NCBI GenBank assembly: GCA_937872165.1
Contig: CALMOR010000193.1
Location: 595-44,357 of the forward strand
DNA: 43,763 nucleotides
Origin: an uncultured Burkholderiales bacterium
GTDB taxonomy: Bacteria > Pseudomonadota > Gammaproteobacteria > Burkholderiales > Burkholderiaceae_D
Direction of reading: 5' to 3'
Within the stretch, counting starts at the first letter, position 1. The number at the start of each line of letters is the position of its first letter. Shown in pieces: positions 34,645-43,285 of the stretch. The notes beneath the pieces were generated by a model. That model was not told the origin of the DNA, made no database searches, and saw nothing but the letters and a program-made list of their open reading frames with translations. The translations under genes were made by a program, and so were the position numbers.

Positions 34645-36192
34645 ATGCCGCGCCTGCTTCGCTTCTCGCTCGTCTCGTTCCGCGATCTGATGACGACCTA
34701 CGCGCCGGTCGTCGTGGTCGTGACGGCGCTGCTGTGGTTCGCCTACGAGGCGATCGATCCGACGCCGCCCGATCACGTGGTCATCGCGACGGGGCTCGAA
34801 GGCAGCGCCTATCAGGACTTCGCCGAGAAATACAGCGAGACCCTGGCGCGCCATCACATCCGCACGGACATCCGTCCGTCGGCCGGCTCGATGCAGAACC
34901 TCAACCGCCTCAACACCGCCAAGTCCGACGCGGACGTGGCGTTCGTGCAGAGCGGCACCACCAACGACGAAGCCGCCGACCGCCGTGGCCTGGTATCGCT
35001 CGGCAGTCTCTTCGTCGAGCCGGTCTGGATCTTCTACCGCGAGGGCGCGCTTGCGAAGGTGAAGCCGGTCGCGCCAGTCGAGGTCTCGTCCCGCGTGCCG
35101 GTCGCGACGGCGCGCGCGAAGGTGAAAGCCGATGCGGACATGCCGACTCCGGTCACCGCGATCACGCAGCTCGGCGAACTGCGCGGCCTGTCGCTCAACG
35201 TGGGACCGCAGGGCAGCGGCGGCCCGCGCCTCGCGCGCCAGCTGCTGGAGGCCAACCGCGTCGACAAGGACGAGATGACGTTGAGCAACCTCGAGGACAC
35301 GCCCGCCGTGATGAAGCTGCTCGACGGGTCGCTGGACGCATTGATGTTCGTCACGGCGCCCGAGGCGCCGCTGGTGCAGATGCTGCTGCAGACGCCGGGC
35401 ATCCGGCTCTTCAACTTCGATCAGGCCGAAGCCTATTCGCGCCGCTTTCCGTTCCTGAAGCACGTGGTGCTTCCGCGCGGCATCGTCGCGCTCGAGAAGG
35501 ACCTGCCGCACGAGGACGTCCACCTCATCGCTCCCACCGCGACGCTGGTGGCCCGCAGCGACACCCATCCGGCCATCATCGAGCTGTTGATGCAGGCGAC
35601 CGCCGAGGTCCATGGCGGACCCGGCTGGTTTCGTCGCGCCGGGGAGTTTCCCAACGATCAGTACACCGAGGTTCCGGTCTCGCCGGTCGCCGAGCGCTAC
35701 TACAAGAACGGCACGCCGTTCCTGCAGCGCTACCTGCCCTTCTGGCTCGCCAACCTGATCGAGCGCATGGGCGTCATCATCGTGCCGATCCTCGCGTTGC
35801 TGATCCCGCTGTCGCGCGTCCTGCCGCCGCTCTACACGTGGCGCGTGCGCTCGCGCGTCTATCGCTGGTACGGTCAGTTGCGAGCAGTCGAGAGCGACGT
35901 CGACGCGATCCATTCGTCGTCCGATGCACCCACGCCCGCCAAGCCCGGCGACGCGATGACGAAGGGATCGCGTCGTGCGAAGCAGCTCGCGCGACTGGCC
36001 GACATCGAAGCGAAGGTCAATCATCTGGTGGTTCCGTTGTCGTACGCCGACGAGCTCTACACGTTGAAGCTGCACATCGATCGGGTCAGGGCGAAGCTGC
36101 TGGGCGACGGAACCTATCGCGGCATCGGCAACGCGCCCGCGGCCACGAGCAGCGAAGCGGCCACGAGCAGCGAGCCGGCGCCCGCGCTCTGA
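34645..36192 (+). CDS. TAXI-type solute-binding protein with C-terminal membrane anchor
   Basis: A 515-residue protein. A transmembrane helix near the start (VVVVVTALLWFAYEAI) is followed by the TAXI/TRAP solute-binding fold: IATGLEGSAYQDFAEKY, SAGSMQNLNRL, DVAFVQSG, VEPVWIFYR and LNVGPQGSGG. A second helix (MGVIIVPILALLIPLSRVL) lies near residue 390, after the binding domain, and leads to a cytoplasmic-looking tail of about 115 residues with charged helices. No DctM or DctQ transport genes are near, so it may work as an orphan sensor or with a transporter elsewhere. ATG 34645 fits the membrane start; the frame from 34567 lacks support. Confidence 0.82.
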   Translation: MPRLLRFSLVSFRDLMTTYAPVVVVVTALLWFAYEAIDPTPPDHVVIATGLEGSAYQDFAEKYSETLARHHIRTDIRPSAGSMQNLNRLNTAKSDADVAFVQSGTTNDEAADRRGLVSLGSLFVEPVWIFYREGALAKVKPVAPVEVSSRVPVATARAKVKADADMPTPVTAITQLGELRGLSLNVGPQGSGGPRLARQLLEANRVDKDEMTLSNLEDTPAVMKLLDGSLDALMFVTAPEAPLVQMLLQTPGIRLFNFDQAEAYSRRFPFLKHVVLPRGIVALEKDLPHEDVHLIAPTATLVARSDTHPAIIELLMQATAEVHGGPGWFRRAGEFPNDQYTEVPVSPVAERYYKNGTPFLQRYLPFWLANLIERMGVIIVPILALLIPLSRVLPPLYTWRVRSRVYRWYGQLRAVESDVDAIHSSSDAPTPAKPGDAMTKGSRRAKQLARLADIEAKVNHLVVPLSYADELYTLKLHIDRVRAKLLGDGTYRGIGNAPAATSSEAATSSEPAPAL

Positions 36193-36370
36193 CGCTTCGC
36201 AGTCTGCGAGCAAAGCCGCGTCGACGCCATCCGCCGATCGGCTCCGTCGAACGAAGGTAGCGACCGCGACGAACGTCTTCTATATTCCGGCGATGACCCG
36301 CCTCGTCGCCTGCGCCGCAATGACCGCCCCGCCCTCCATCGCCACCACGACCGACGTTCGACGATCCCCG

Positions 36371-36932
36371 ATGACCGAAGCGCGGCCGCCGGTCCGCTGC
36401 GGCTGGGCCAATCCATCCAATGCGCTCTACCTGCGCTATCACGACGAGGAGTGGGGCGTGCCGTGCACCGACGAGACCCGGCTCTTCGAGATGCTGAACC
36501 TCGAGGGCGCGCAGGCCCGGCCTGTCGTGGTCGACCATCCTCGCCAAGCGCGAGGGCTACCGCGCGGCATTCGACGGCTGGGACGCCGTGAAGATCGCGC
36601 GCTACGGGGATGCCGACGTCGCGCGACTGATGAACGATGCGAGCATCGTGCGCAACCGATTGAAGATCCTCTCGGCGATCGACAACGCCCGGGCGGTGGC
36701 GCCGTTGATCGACGAGTTCGGCGGCCTCGGACCCTATCTCTGGAGCTGGGTGGGTGGCGAGCCGATCGTGCGACGCCGGTCCGACCGGTCGCCGATCCCC
36801 GCGCGTACCGAGCTATCGGACGCGCTGTCGAAGGACCTGATCGCGCGGGGCTTCAAGTTCGTCGGGTCGACGATCGTGTACGCGTATATGCAGGCGGTGG
36901 GGCTGGCGGATGATCACGCGGATGAGCGTTAG
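36371..36932 (+). pseudogene. tag: DNA-3-methyladenine glycosylase I, broken by a one-base insertion
   Basis: From ATG 36371 the frame gives RCGWANPSNALYLRYHDEEW and LFEMLNLEGAQA, clearly Tag. It then fails at CCC 36516-36518. Removing one C restores GLSWSTILAKREGYRAAF and joins the frame to the remaining 110 or so residues (DVARLMNDASIVRNRLKI, then GFKFVGSTIVYAYMQAVGL), for a total near 187 residues, the normal length. Tag removes 3-methyladenine from alkylated DNA. The first zinc ligands (Cys of RCGW, His of YHD) and the late His (DDH) are present, but the last Cys ligand seems absent, since the protein ends HADER. Either a true pseudogene or a homopolymer error. Confidence 0.75.
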
Positions 36933-37101
36933 AGACGGGAGACTTTGGCTAAAAGAGTTGTTGATGCATCAGCCAATTAAAAAAAGCGCACCGCGCGGGC
37001 GCGCCTCAACGTTACGCAAAACAACTTACAAAACTTTGTATTTTCTAAATTACTTACTCTGAGGTATCGGGGGAGCAGATGCCAAGACAGCAGTCATGGC
37101 T

Positions 37102-37644
37102 TTATCCTCGGCTGTTGGACCTTAAGCGATCAAGTAACTTATTGATTGTCGAAAGCTCGTTATTCAGCAACTGTTGCCGAGCCTTGGACAAGTGCAACGG
37201 AGCACCGATATAAAGCGTGAGCGCATAGTTCGGCGCCGCCGCCATGGCAGATTTGGCTGCAGCATCGATCTTTGCCGCACCCGTCACTATATTGCCCTTT
37301 GCGTCGAACCCTGCCTTCTCGATTGCGGCGACCAGCGCGTCCGTTTCCTTTTTAAATAATGGCGTTCCATCGACGGGGACTTTCAGCTGCGCTTTGGAGC
37401 CGTGCAACGAGTCTGTCGATACAGCAGGCATGAGACGCATCGTAATGCGGCGATTGCCTGCGCCATCATGAGGCGCCGAAGCCGCCTCGGCGACGAATCC
37501 CGCCGGATCGATTTGGCCCCAATTAGGCTGTATGCAAGCGCGATTCAATGGTGGAGAGCACAACCCGGCGGCCTCCTGCCCATGAACAGGAGCACAGGAC
37601 AACAACGCGGCCCACAGAAAGAAGACCAGAGAGCTTTTTTTCAT
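37102..37644 (-). CDS. Secreted protein of unknown function
   Basis: A 180-residue protein with a signal peptide (MKKSSLVFFLWAALLSCAPVHG) followed by a possible cleavage after VHG; the LLSC could also be a weak lipobox. The mature part has a conserved-looking RITMRLMPAVSTDSLHGSKA segment and an alanine-rich helical end (KARQQLLNNELSTINKLLDRL). I do not recognise the family. ATG 37644 is preferred over 37650 because AGGGA lies 6 bases upstream. It starts 9 bases after the stop of the large regulator gene, so the pair is probably an operon. The local DNA after it is AT-rich, suggesting acquired DNA. Confidence 0.65.
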   Translation of the reverse strand: MKKSSLVFFLWAALLSCAPVHGQEAAGLCSPPLNRACIQPNWGQIDPAGFVAEAASAPHDGAGNRRITMRLMPAVSTDSLHGSKAQLKVPVDGTPLFKKETDALVAAIEKAGFDAKGNIVTGAAKIDAAAKSAMAAAPNYALTLYIGAPLHLSKARQQLLNNELSTINKLLDRLRSNSRG

Positions 37645-37653
37645 TTGCATTCC

Positions 37654-40600
37654 CTAGAGTTGAATTGACTTCTTCAGTCGTTCGGTATCCACCGAAGGTT
37701 GGGTACCAATCAGTACAGAAAGCATCTGTCGACACTGGCGGTAAATCCGCATAGCTTCCGTCGGATTGCCCGCGTCGATGTGGATCTGCATCAACAGACG
37801 ATAGAGAGTTTCGGAAAGTGGGTCGCGCGCGAGCGCAGCCTCGATCAAAAAGATGGCTTGGACCGCATCGCCAGTTCCTTCCCAATAAGCGATCAGCGTA
37901 CGGGTCGCTCTGAGAAAGGCTGCACGATGACGCTCGCGGACTGCTTCACGCCAAGCGGTAGGCTCCTCCTGCTCGAGAGGCAACGCCTCGAAGAGACGGA
38001 GAAGCTCGTCGCCCAGCTCGACGACCTGCAGCTTGCGGTAGCGACCGGATGCAACGGACTCCGCCTCCGCGACGGCCTTCGTGAAATCGTGCAGGTCCGA
38101 CGAAACGCGATGTTCGTCAAGGGATACCTTGCCCTCCTTGACGATCACGAGCGAGTCGTCACCTAGCAGCTTCCGTAGACGCGAGACGGTCACCTCGAGA
38201 CTCTTTCGTGCAGCGCCTTCTTCCGCATCGGGCCACAGTGCCGAAGCGGTGGTGGTCGAATCGGCGACGAGGTCTCGGGTACAGACCAGATACTTGAGCA
38301 GCTCTAGCGGCTTCTGCTGCGCCTTGCCACTGAACAAGAGGGGTTCTGTATCTCGCAATATTCGAAACGCTCTCAAGACCTCGACCCGTATCGGCCACGG
38401 CCAGCTCTTCGGAGCGTTTCGTGGGGCCGGCAGATTGCGGGATTTGATCGAACGCACAACGAAGTCGTTTTCCTGGTTGGCTCGGAGAGCCTCGGCGGCC
38501 ACATGCGACGCCACTTGCGGCAAAAGATTGAGGTAAGCCAGGACGTTCAGTTTTCGAGCCGTCCCGATATGCGTGGCCAACATCTGCTCGGCACGCGGAC
38601 GATCTTCGTTCCACAGCGCATGCGATTGCAGGAGCCCGTCGGTCAATTCGATATGCGGCACATCCGCAGCGGCACAGGTCTCGATGACCCTTCTTGCGAG
38701 CGCGGCACTTTCCTTGGCCTTGTCCGCTCCATACAGGACCTGAATCCGATCCTTTTCGAGGATGGCCTTGGCTGACTGAGGAAATCCGGCGTCAAAGACC
38801 AACTGCTCCGCCTTGTCGACAAGGGCCAGAGCAGCCATTGCCCGACCTGCCAGCATTTCGTGGCGTGCTCTCAGATGAACGATCCATCCTCGCTGTCGTC
38901 CCACCCGGTCTTGATCGATACCTTCGAGCGTCAGCAGCAGTTCGTGCCCCTGCTTCAACTCGCCTCGACCTAACGCCAGCCGCACGAGACCGATCAAAGC
39001 ACCGATGCGAGGCTGAACCAGTGCATTTTCGTCAGCAAGGACGAGGGCCTCTTCGAAGCAGCGACGCGCCTGGTCCGATGCGTGCAGACGCGTGAAGCTG
39101 TGCCCGTTCTCGATGTTCCATGCCGCTCGGACATGCGGTGCCGAACGCCTATACGAAGCGAGGCCTTCGATACGCACGACGGCAATTTCCAGTTCCTGAA
39201 TTCGACTCGCTCGTCGCATCGCGGTGACCAGCAACGATCCGGCCAGGATGGTCTCGTTGGCCGAGAGAATCTCGTTCGACACGTCGAGCATCAATAGGTC
39301 CTGCAATGTACTTTCGACTCCCTCAGCACGTCCGCCGATCAACATGTCGTAGACGACTTCGCCGGCCACACGGATCGCCCGACTCTCCGGGTCGCCCAAG
39401 CAACGGAGGTCGGGGCGTGTGAAGACCTTGAATCGATCCGCCCACACTGCGATCTCGCCGACGTTCTCGATCGTGGCGAAAACGATGAACAAGGCGAGCC
39501 CGATCGACTGCGCCATGCCGGCCTCGTCGTGTGACGCCTCGAATCCAGCGAACGCTTCTTCGCAGGCGCGTAATGCCCCTGCGCTGTCATTGCCGATCAA
39601 GGCACGCGCCTGCCACACCGCGATCGCGGGCACCGAACGATCGACGTGCGCGTGAGCCGTCTGCACCAGTCCTAGCAGATGCGAGTCCCGGAGGGCGAGA
39701 CTGCCATGGGTTCGAACGAGCACATCGAGGCTCGTCGGGCCCAACGTGGAAGCCAGCTGCCATGCGAGGTCGAGCCGATCGACATCGAGCAGATGCGCAA
39801 CGAGCCTCTCACCCATGGCTTCGTTCGGTCCGGCGATCGCAGATGGTTCGCGCAACGCATTGCGAAACAGGTCGTGAAGACGCCAGCATCCTTTCGAGAT
39901 GCGCGTGACGTTGCCCAATGGCGGTTCGCTGGCGACGGTCTTTTGCTCGGATACGAGCCTTTCAACGAAGAGTCCACGCTCGGACAAGGCTTGCAACCGC
40001 CCGCACGCCGGCGCCCATTCCGGTGCGACGTCGGCAAGATCGATGGGCACCTGGGAAATTTCCGCCATCAACCGCAACCGCACCAACTCATCCTTCGACA
40101 CGCCCCCCAGCACCTGCCCGCCGATCAGCAACGCCAGCGGCGTGCGCACCGCCTCGAGCGGATCGCCCGATCCGTCGTCCGTCCCGCCTGATGCGCCGAA
40201 CTGCATCGCCAGCATCAGACCCGCGGCCCAGCCGTCGGTCGCGGCGACCAACGCTTCGAGCCTGCGGGTGTCGGCTCCGATGCGGCCGGCCAATGCGCTC
40301 GCCTCGTCGCGATCGAACGCCAGCAGCCGGTGGCCGACGATCCACAGCCGCGAGCCCGCGAGCTGCGGCGCGAAGTGCGCGTCGGGCATGAGTTGCGACG
40401 CGAAGCAGAGCTTGCGTCGACCTTCGAAGGCGTCCACCGCGTAGGCCAGCAGCGGCGTGGTCGGACCGGCCAGGTGATGCACGTCGTCGAGGACGATCGC
40501 GTGCGCGACGGCGAGCTCTTCGTCGAGCCGTGCGAAATAACCTTCGGCGAACGCGCCGGGGTCCTCGCGATGTTCGGGCGAGAACGCGGGCAGCGGTCCG

Positions 40601-40929
40601 CGGCAATGGGTCGCCGCGAGCGCGGTGATCGCCGCGAACAATGCCGCCGGGTCGCGATGCCGCTCATCGACGGTCAGCCAGATCGAAGGACAACGATCGT
40701 GCTGCAGCCACGAGCGCAGCAGCAACGTCTTGCCGGCGCCGGTCGGTCCGTGCAGCCACACCGCGCCCGGCAGTCGCGCATCGATCAGCGCATGCAGCCG
40801 CTCGCGCTCCAGGACCATGCCGCCCGAGGCGGACGACGCGGCGGTTGCGGGCGTAGCGGCGTGCGCGGCCGTCTTCGGGAGACCGGCCGGGTTCGACTTG
40901 CTGGAGACCATCCGCGCATTTAAAGGCAC
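37654..40929 (-). CDS. Large STAND-type ATPase regulator with C-terminal SARP/BTAD domain
   Basis: A 1091-residue regulator. The N-terminal STAND/NTPase part has Walker A GPTGAGKT (residues 61-68) and VLDD (147-150) as Walker B, then a MalT-like arrangement. A long helical middle fits TPR-type repeats. The last ~240 residues show a winged-helix/BTAD combination of the SARP kind: LLKYLVCTRDLVADSTTTAS, ALWPDAEEGAARKSLEVTVS, RLRKLLGD, and a C-terminal BTAD helix bundle. Such proteins switch on nearby genes when a ligand or partner frees the ATPase. Translation may start at GTG 40929 or ATG 40911, which differ by 6 residues. A palindrome (40979-40996) lies just upstream. The secreted protein gene follows. 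Confidence 0.82.
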   Translation of the reverse strand: MPLNARMVSSKSNPAGLPKTAAHAATPATAASSASGGMVLERERLHALIDARLPGAVWLHGPTGAGKTLLLRSWLQHDRCPSIWLTVDERHRDPAALFAAITALAATHCRGPLPAFSPEHREDPGAFAEGYFARLDEELAVAHAIVLDDVHHLAGPTTPLLAYAVDAFEGRRKLCFASQLMPDAHFAPQLAGSRLWIVGHRLLAFDRDEASALAGRIGADTRRLEALVAATDGWAAGLMLAMQFGASGGTDDGSGDPLEAVRTPLALLIGGQVLGGVSKDELVRLRLMAEISQVPIDLADVAPEWAPACGRLQALSERGLFVERLVSEQKTVASEPPLGNVTRISKGCWRLHDLFRNALREPSAIAGPNEAMGERLVAHLLDVDRLDLAWQLASTLGPTSLDVLVRTHGSLALRDSHLLGLVQTAHAHVDRSVPAIAVWQARALIGNDSAGALRACEEAFAGFEASHDEAGMAQSIGLALFIVFATIENVGEIAVWADRFKVFTRPDLRCLGDPESRAIRVAGEVVYDMLIGGRAEGVESTLQDLLMLDVSNEILSANETILAGSLLVTAMRRASRIQELEIAVVRIEGLASYRRSAPHVRAAWNIENGHSFTRLHASDQARRCFEEALVLADENALVQPRIGALIGLVRLALGRGELKQGHELLLTLEGIDQDRVGRQRGWIVHLRARHEMLAGRAMAALALVDKAEQLVFDAGFPQSAKAILEKDRIQVLYGADKAKESAALARRVIETCAAADVPHIELTDGLLQSHALWNEDRPRAEQMLATHIGTARKLNVLAYLNLLPQVASHVAAEALRANQENDFVVRSIKSRNLPAPRNAPKSWPWPIRVEVLRAFRILRDTEPLLFSGKAQQKPLELLKYLVCTRDLVADSTTTASALWPDAEEGAARKSLEVTVSRLRKLLGDDSLVIVKEGKVSLDEHRVSSDLHDFTKAVAEAESVASGRYRKLQVVELGDELLRLFEALPLEQEEPTAWREAVRERHRAAFLRATRTLIAYWEGTGDAVQAIFLIEAALARDPLSETLYRLLMQIHIDAGNPTEAMRIYRQCRQMLSVLIGTQPSVDTERLKKSIQL

Positions 40930-40978
40930 CGTCGGTCATCCCGCAATAGAAAGGTCCGTCGGTCGAGTCGCGCGGCGA

Positions 40979-40996
40979 TGCATGAACATTCATGCA
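40979..40996 (-). promoter_or_regulatory. 18-base palindrome upstream of the large regulator
   Basis: TGCATGAA (40979-40986) and TTCATGCA (40989-40996) are exact complements with two bases between. The palindrome starts 50 bases before the regulator's GTG, where it could be its own operator or that of another protein. Confidence 0.5.
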
Positions 40997-41107
40997 ACCG
41001 TCAGGACGCGAGCGCGATGGAACGAAGCGATCGCCGTCCCGATGCAGCGGAGTGACGCTCCGCGCGGGACGCGCTCCCTTCATCGAACGTCGCACGACGC
41101 GCGATGC

Positions 41108-41443
41108 TCATCGCGTCGCGACGTCCGTGCGTCGGGCCTCGGGTTCGATCGACAAGCGTCCGTCGATCGGCAGCGGGGCCCGGTGTCCGGCCTGCGAACG
41201 ATCGCCGGCCCGCGCGCGGGCGGCGTCGGCGTGGGACGTCTCGGCCGCGTCCATGCCGGCCACGATGATCGACACCATCGCCAGCGCCGTCACGATGACG
41301 AGGATCGCCATCTCGACGGCGACGAAGGTTCCGGTCGGTTCGCCGCCGGCGGTGGCGATGCGCAGGCCGGCCGGCTGCCGGACGGAGTGCTTCGACTCGT
41401 CGCGGTCGACGGTGGCGGGGTTGGAAGGACGAGCGAGGGTCAT
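41108..41443 (-). CDS. Small single-pass membrane protein, hypothetical
   Basis: A 111-residue protein from ATG 41443, with GGAG about 8 bases upstream. One hydrophobic helix (VEMAILVIVTALAMVSIIVAG) lies near the middle, between polar, charged flanks. No family recognised. The next gene to the right starts divergently. The composition is more protein-like than its frame shadows, but no homology can be cited. Confidence 0.45.
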   Translation of the reverse strand: MTLARPSNPATVDRDESKHSVRQPAGLRIATAGGEPTGTFVAVEMAILVIVTALAMVSIIVAGMDAAETSHADAARARAGDRSQAGHRAPLPIDGRLSIEPEARRTDVATR

Positions 41444-41718
41444 GGAGGGCTCCGGGATGCGGGGGCTGGTTTCGCCGACCGCCGAAGCATCCGCCCGACC
41501 CACCTACGGATCACCCACGAATCGTGTGTCGCCTTCTCACCGGTGTGCGATTTCGTTGCGACCGCGTGGCGCTTCGCCGATCCGTCGACGCCCGGTCCGT
41601 CCGATGCTGATGCAGCGGCATCCGTGCTCGTTCCTTCCATCCGTGGGTCATCCGTATGGATCGGCCGCCCACACTCGGTGCCAGCGATGACGAGCCGTCG
41701 TCGACACCGGAAGAGAAC

Positions 41719-41904
41719 ATGGATCACCGCCTGGACCACGAGACCGAAGACCCGCGAGACGAGCCGTACGACGCGGCCCGGCGACGCTTCGAAGCCGAAG
41801 CCGTCACCGCCATCCTGCGCAGGCTGACCGCCGCGCGCGCCGAACCGACGCCGGGTTGCAGGGCCGACGGCTCGGGTCGCCTCGAGTCGATCGCCCGCTC
41901 GTGA
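41719..41904 (+). CDS. Small charged hypothetical protein
   Basis: A 61-residue frame from ATG 41719 preceded by GGAAGAGA. It is rich in acidic and arginine residues (HETEDPRDEPYDAARRRFEA) with a short helix EAVTAILRRLTAARAE. No known family; it could be a chance frame. A longer form would start at ATG 41656. Confidence 0.35.
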   Translation: MDHRLDHETEDPRDEPYDAARRRFEAEAVTAILRRLTAARAEPTPGCRADGSGRLESIARS

Positions 41905-42085
41905 GCGAGCCGGTTTCCCGCCGGAGAACGAACATGTGGTTCTGATCCCCGTCCGCTCGCGCATCGCGGACCGGTCGCCGAGGATCCGCGAAGACCTCCC
42001 GGTCCTCGACCGGATTCGTGGGCGAGCCGGCCCGATACCCGCGGAACGAACACGTCCTCGCGCTCCCGCGACTCGCGGAAGCCGC

Positions 42086-43285
42086 TCAGTCGCCGAGGAA
42101 TTCCGAGAAGACCTTCAGGTCCTCGACGTGATCCGAGACGACCTTGACGATCACGACGATGGGGACGCTGAGCAGCACGCCCCAGACGCCCCAGATCCAG
42201 CCGAACAACAGCAGGCCGACGAACACCGAGACCGTGTTCATCCGGGCGATGCGGCCGGCCATCCAGGTCGTCAGCACGACGCCGACCAGCGCGGCGATCA
42301 CGAGCGACAGGCCGGCGACGAGGGCGGCCATGCCGAGCGAGCCGAACTGCATCAGCGCGGCGACGCCGGTGGCGACCGCGACGATCACCGGCCCGAAGTA
42401 CGGCACCACGTGCAGCACGCCCGCGACGACGCTCCACGTGCCGGCGTTGTCGAGGCCGACGATGCGGAAGGCCGCCCACGTGAGTACGCCGAGCACGACG
42501 TTCGACACCAGCAGCATCGCCATGAAGCGCTGGATCGACAGGTTGATCTGGTCGAACATCTGCACGGTGATCTTCTTCTCGGTCAGCGTGCGTCCCGCGA
42601 CCTTGACGAACTTGCGCTTGAACTTGTCGCCCGACAGCAGGATGAAGTACGCGAGCAGGCAGACCATCAACAGTTGTCCCCCGACGGCGAGGACGCTCCG
42701 GCCGCCGCTCAGGAAGACATCGGTCACGCGCAGTCCCGGCTGGACCATCAGCACGGTCGGGCCGCCGCGCGGCGCGCCGCCGGTCGCCGCGTCGGTGGCC
42801 TTCTGCAGCGCGTCGGCCGCGCGTCGCACGTTGTCGAGCCCGAGGCCCTGCCCCGCATCGAAGACGTCGAAGGCCCGCGACGCCTTCTTCGCGACCTCGG
42901 GCACCTGGTCGATGATGGCCTGCGCCTGGAAGCGCAGCGCGTAGACGCTCATCACGCCGGCGCCCACCAGCACCAGCAGGATCAACGCCGCGCCGAGCCA
43001 TCGCGGCACGTGCCAGCGATCGAGGAACGAGACCGCGGGGTCGAGCGCATAGGCGAGCAGCACGGCCATCACCACCGGGATCACGAAGTTGGCCGCGGCC
43101 TGCAATGCGAACAGCGTCGCGAGGACGGCGATGGTGATCAGCGCCGCGCTGCGCGGATCGACCCGCTGCAACGGCGATGCGGCGTTGCTGCGCAGGACCA
43201 CCGGCCTCTGCCCGCTCTCGGGATCGAGCGCCTCGTCGGCGCGGACTTCGGACCGCGGGATCGCGTCGGGCAGCGGCAGGCTCAT
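42086..43285 (-). CDS. AI-2E/PerM-family permease
   Basis: A 399-residue membrane protein of the AI-2E transporter (formerly DUF20/PerM) family. Hydrophobic segments are clustered near residues 45-110 and again from about 205 to the end, with a soluble loop between. The end shows VVPYFGPVIVAV, NTVSVFVGLLLFGWIWGVWG and LLSVPIVVIVKVV, typical of the family. Substrates vary and cannot be told from sequence. It starts in a 4-base overlap with the stop of the upstream protease gene, so the two are coupled. Confidence 0.88.
   Translation of the reverse strand: MSLPLPDAIPRSEVRADEALDPESGQRPVVLRSNAASPLQRVDPRSAALITIAVLATLFALQAAANFVIPVVMAVLLAYALDPAVSFLDRWHVPRWLGAALILLVLVGAGVMSVYALRFQAQAIIDQVPEVAKKASRAFDVFDAGQGLGLDNVRRAADALQKATDAATGGAPRGGPTVLMVQPGLRVTDVFLSGGRSVLAVGGQLLMVCLLAYFILLSGDKFKRKFVKVAGRTLTEKKITVQMFDQINLSIQRFMAMLLVSNVVLGVLTWAAFRIVGLDNAGTWSVVAGVLHVVPYFGPVIVAVATGVAALMQFGSLGMAALVAGLSLVIAALVGVVLTTWMAGRIARMNTVSVFVGLLLFGWIWGVWGVLLSVPIVVIVKVVSDHVEDLKVFSEFLGD

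Noticed and set aside
33226-36213. 995-residue open frame on the minus strand
   Set aside because: It spans antisense DNA of the DUF2486-type gene, the TAXI protein and the space between, with no recognisable domain. GC-rich DNA leaves such frames open by chance.
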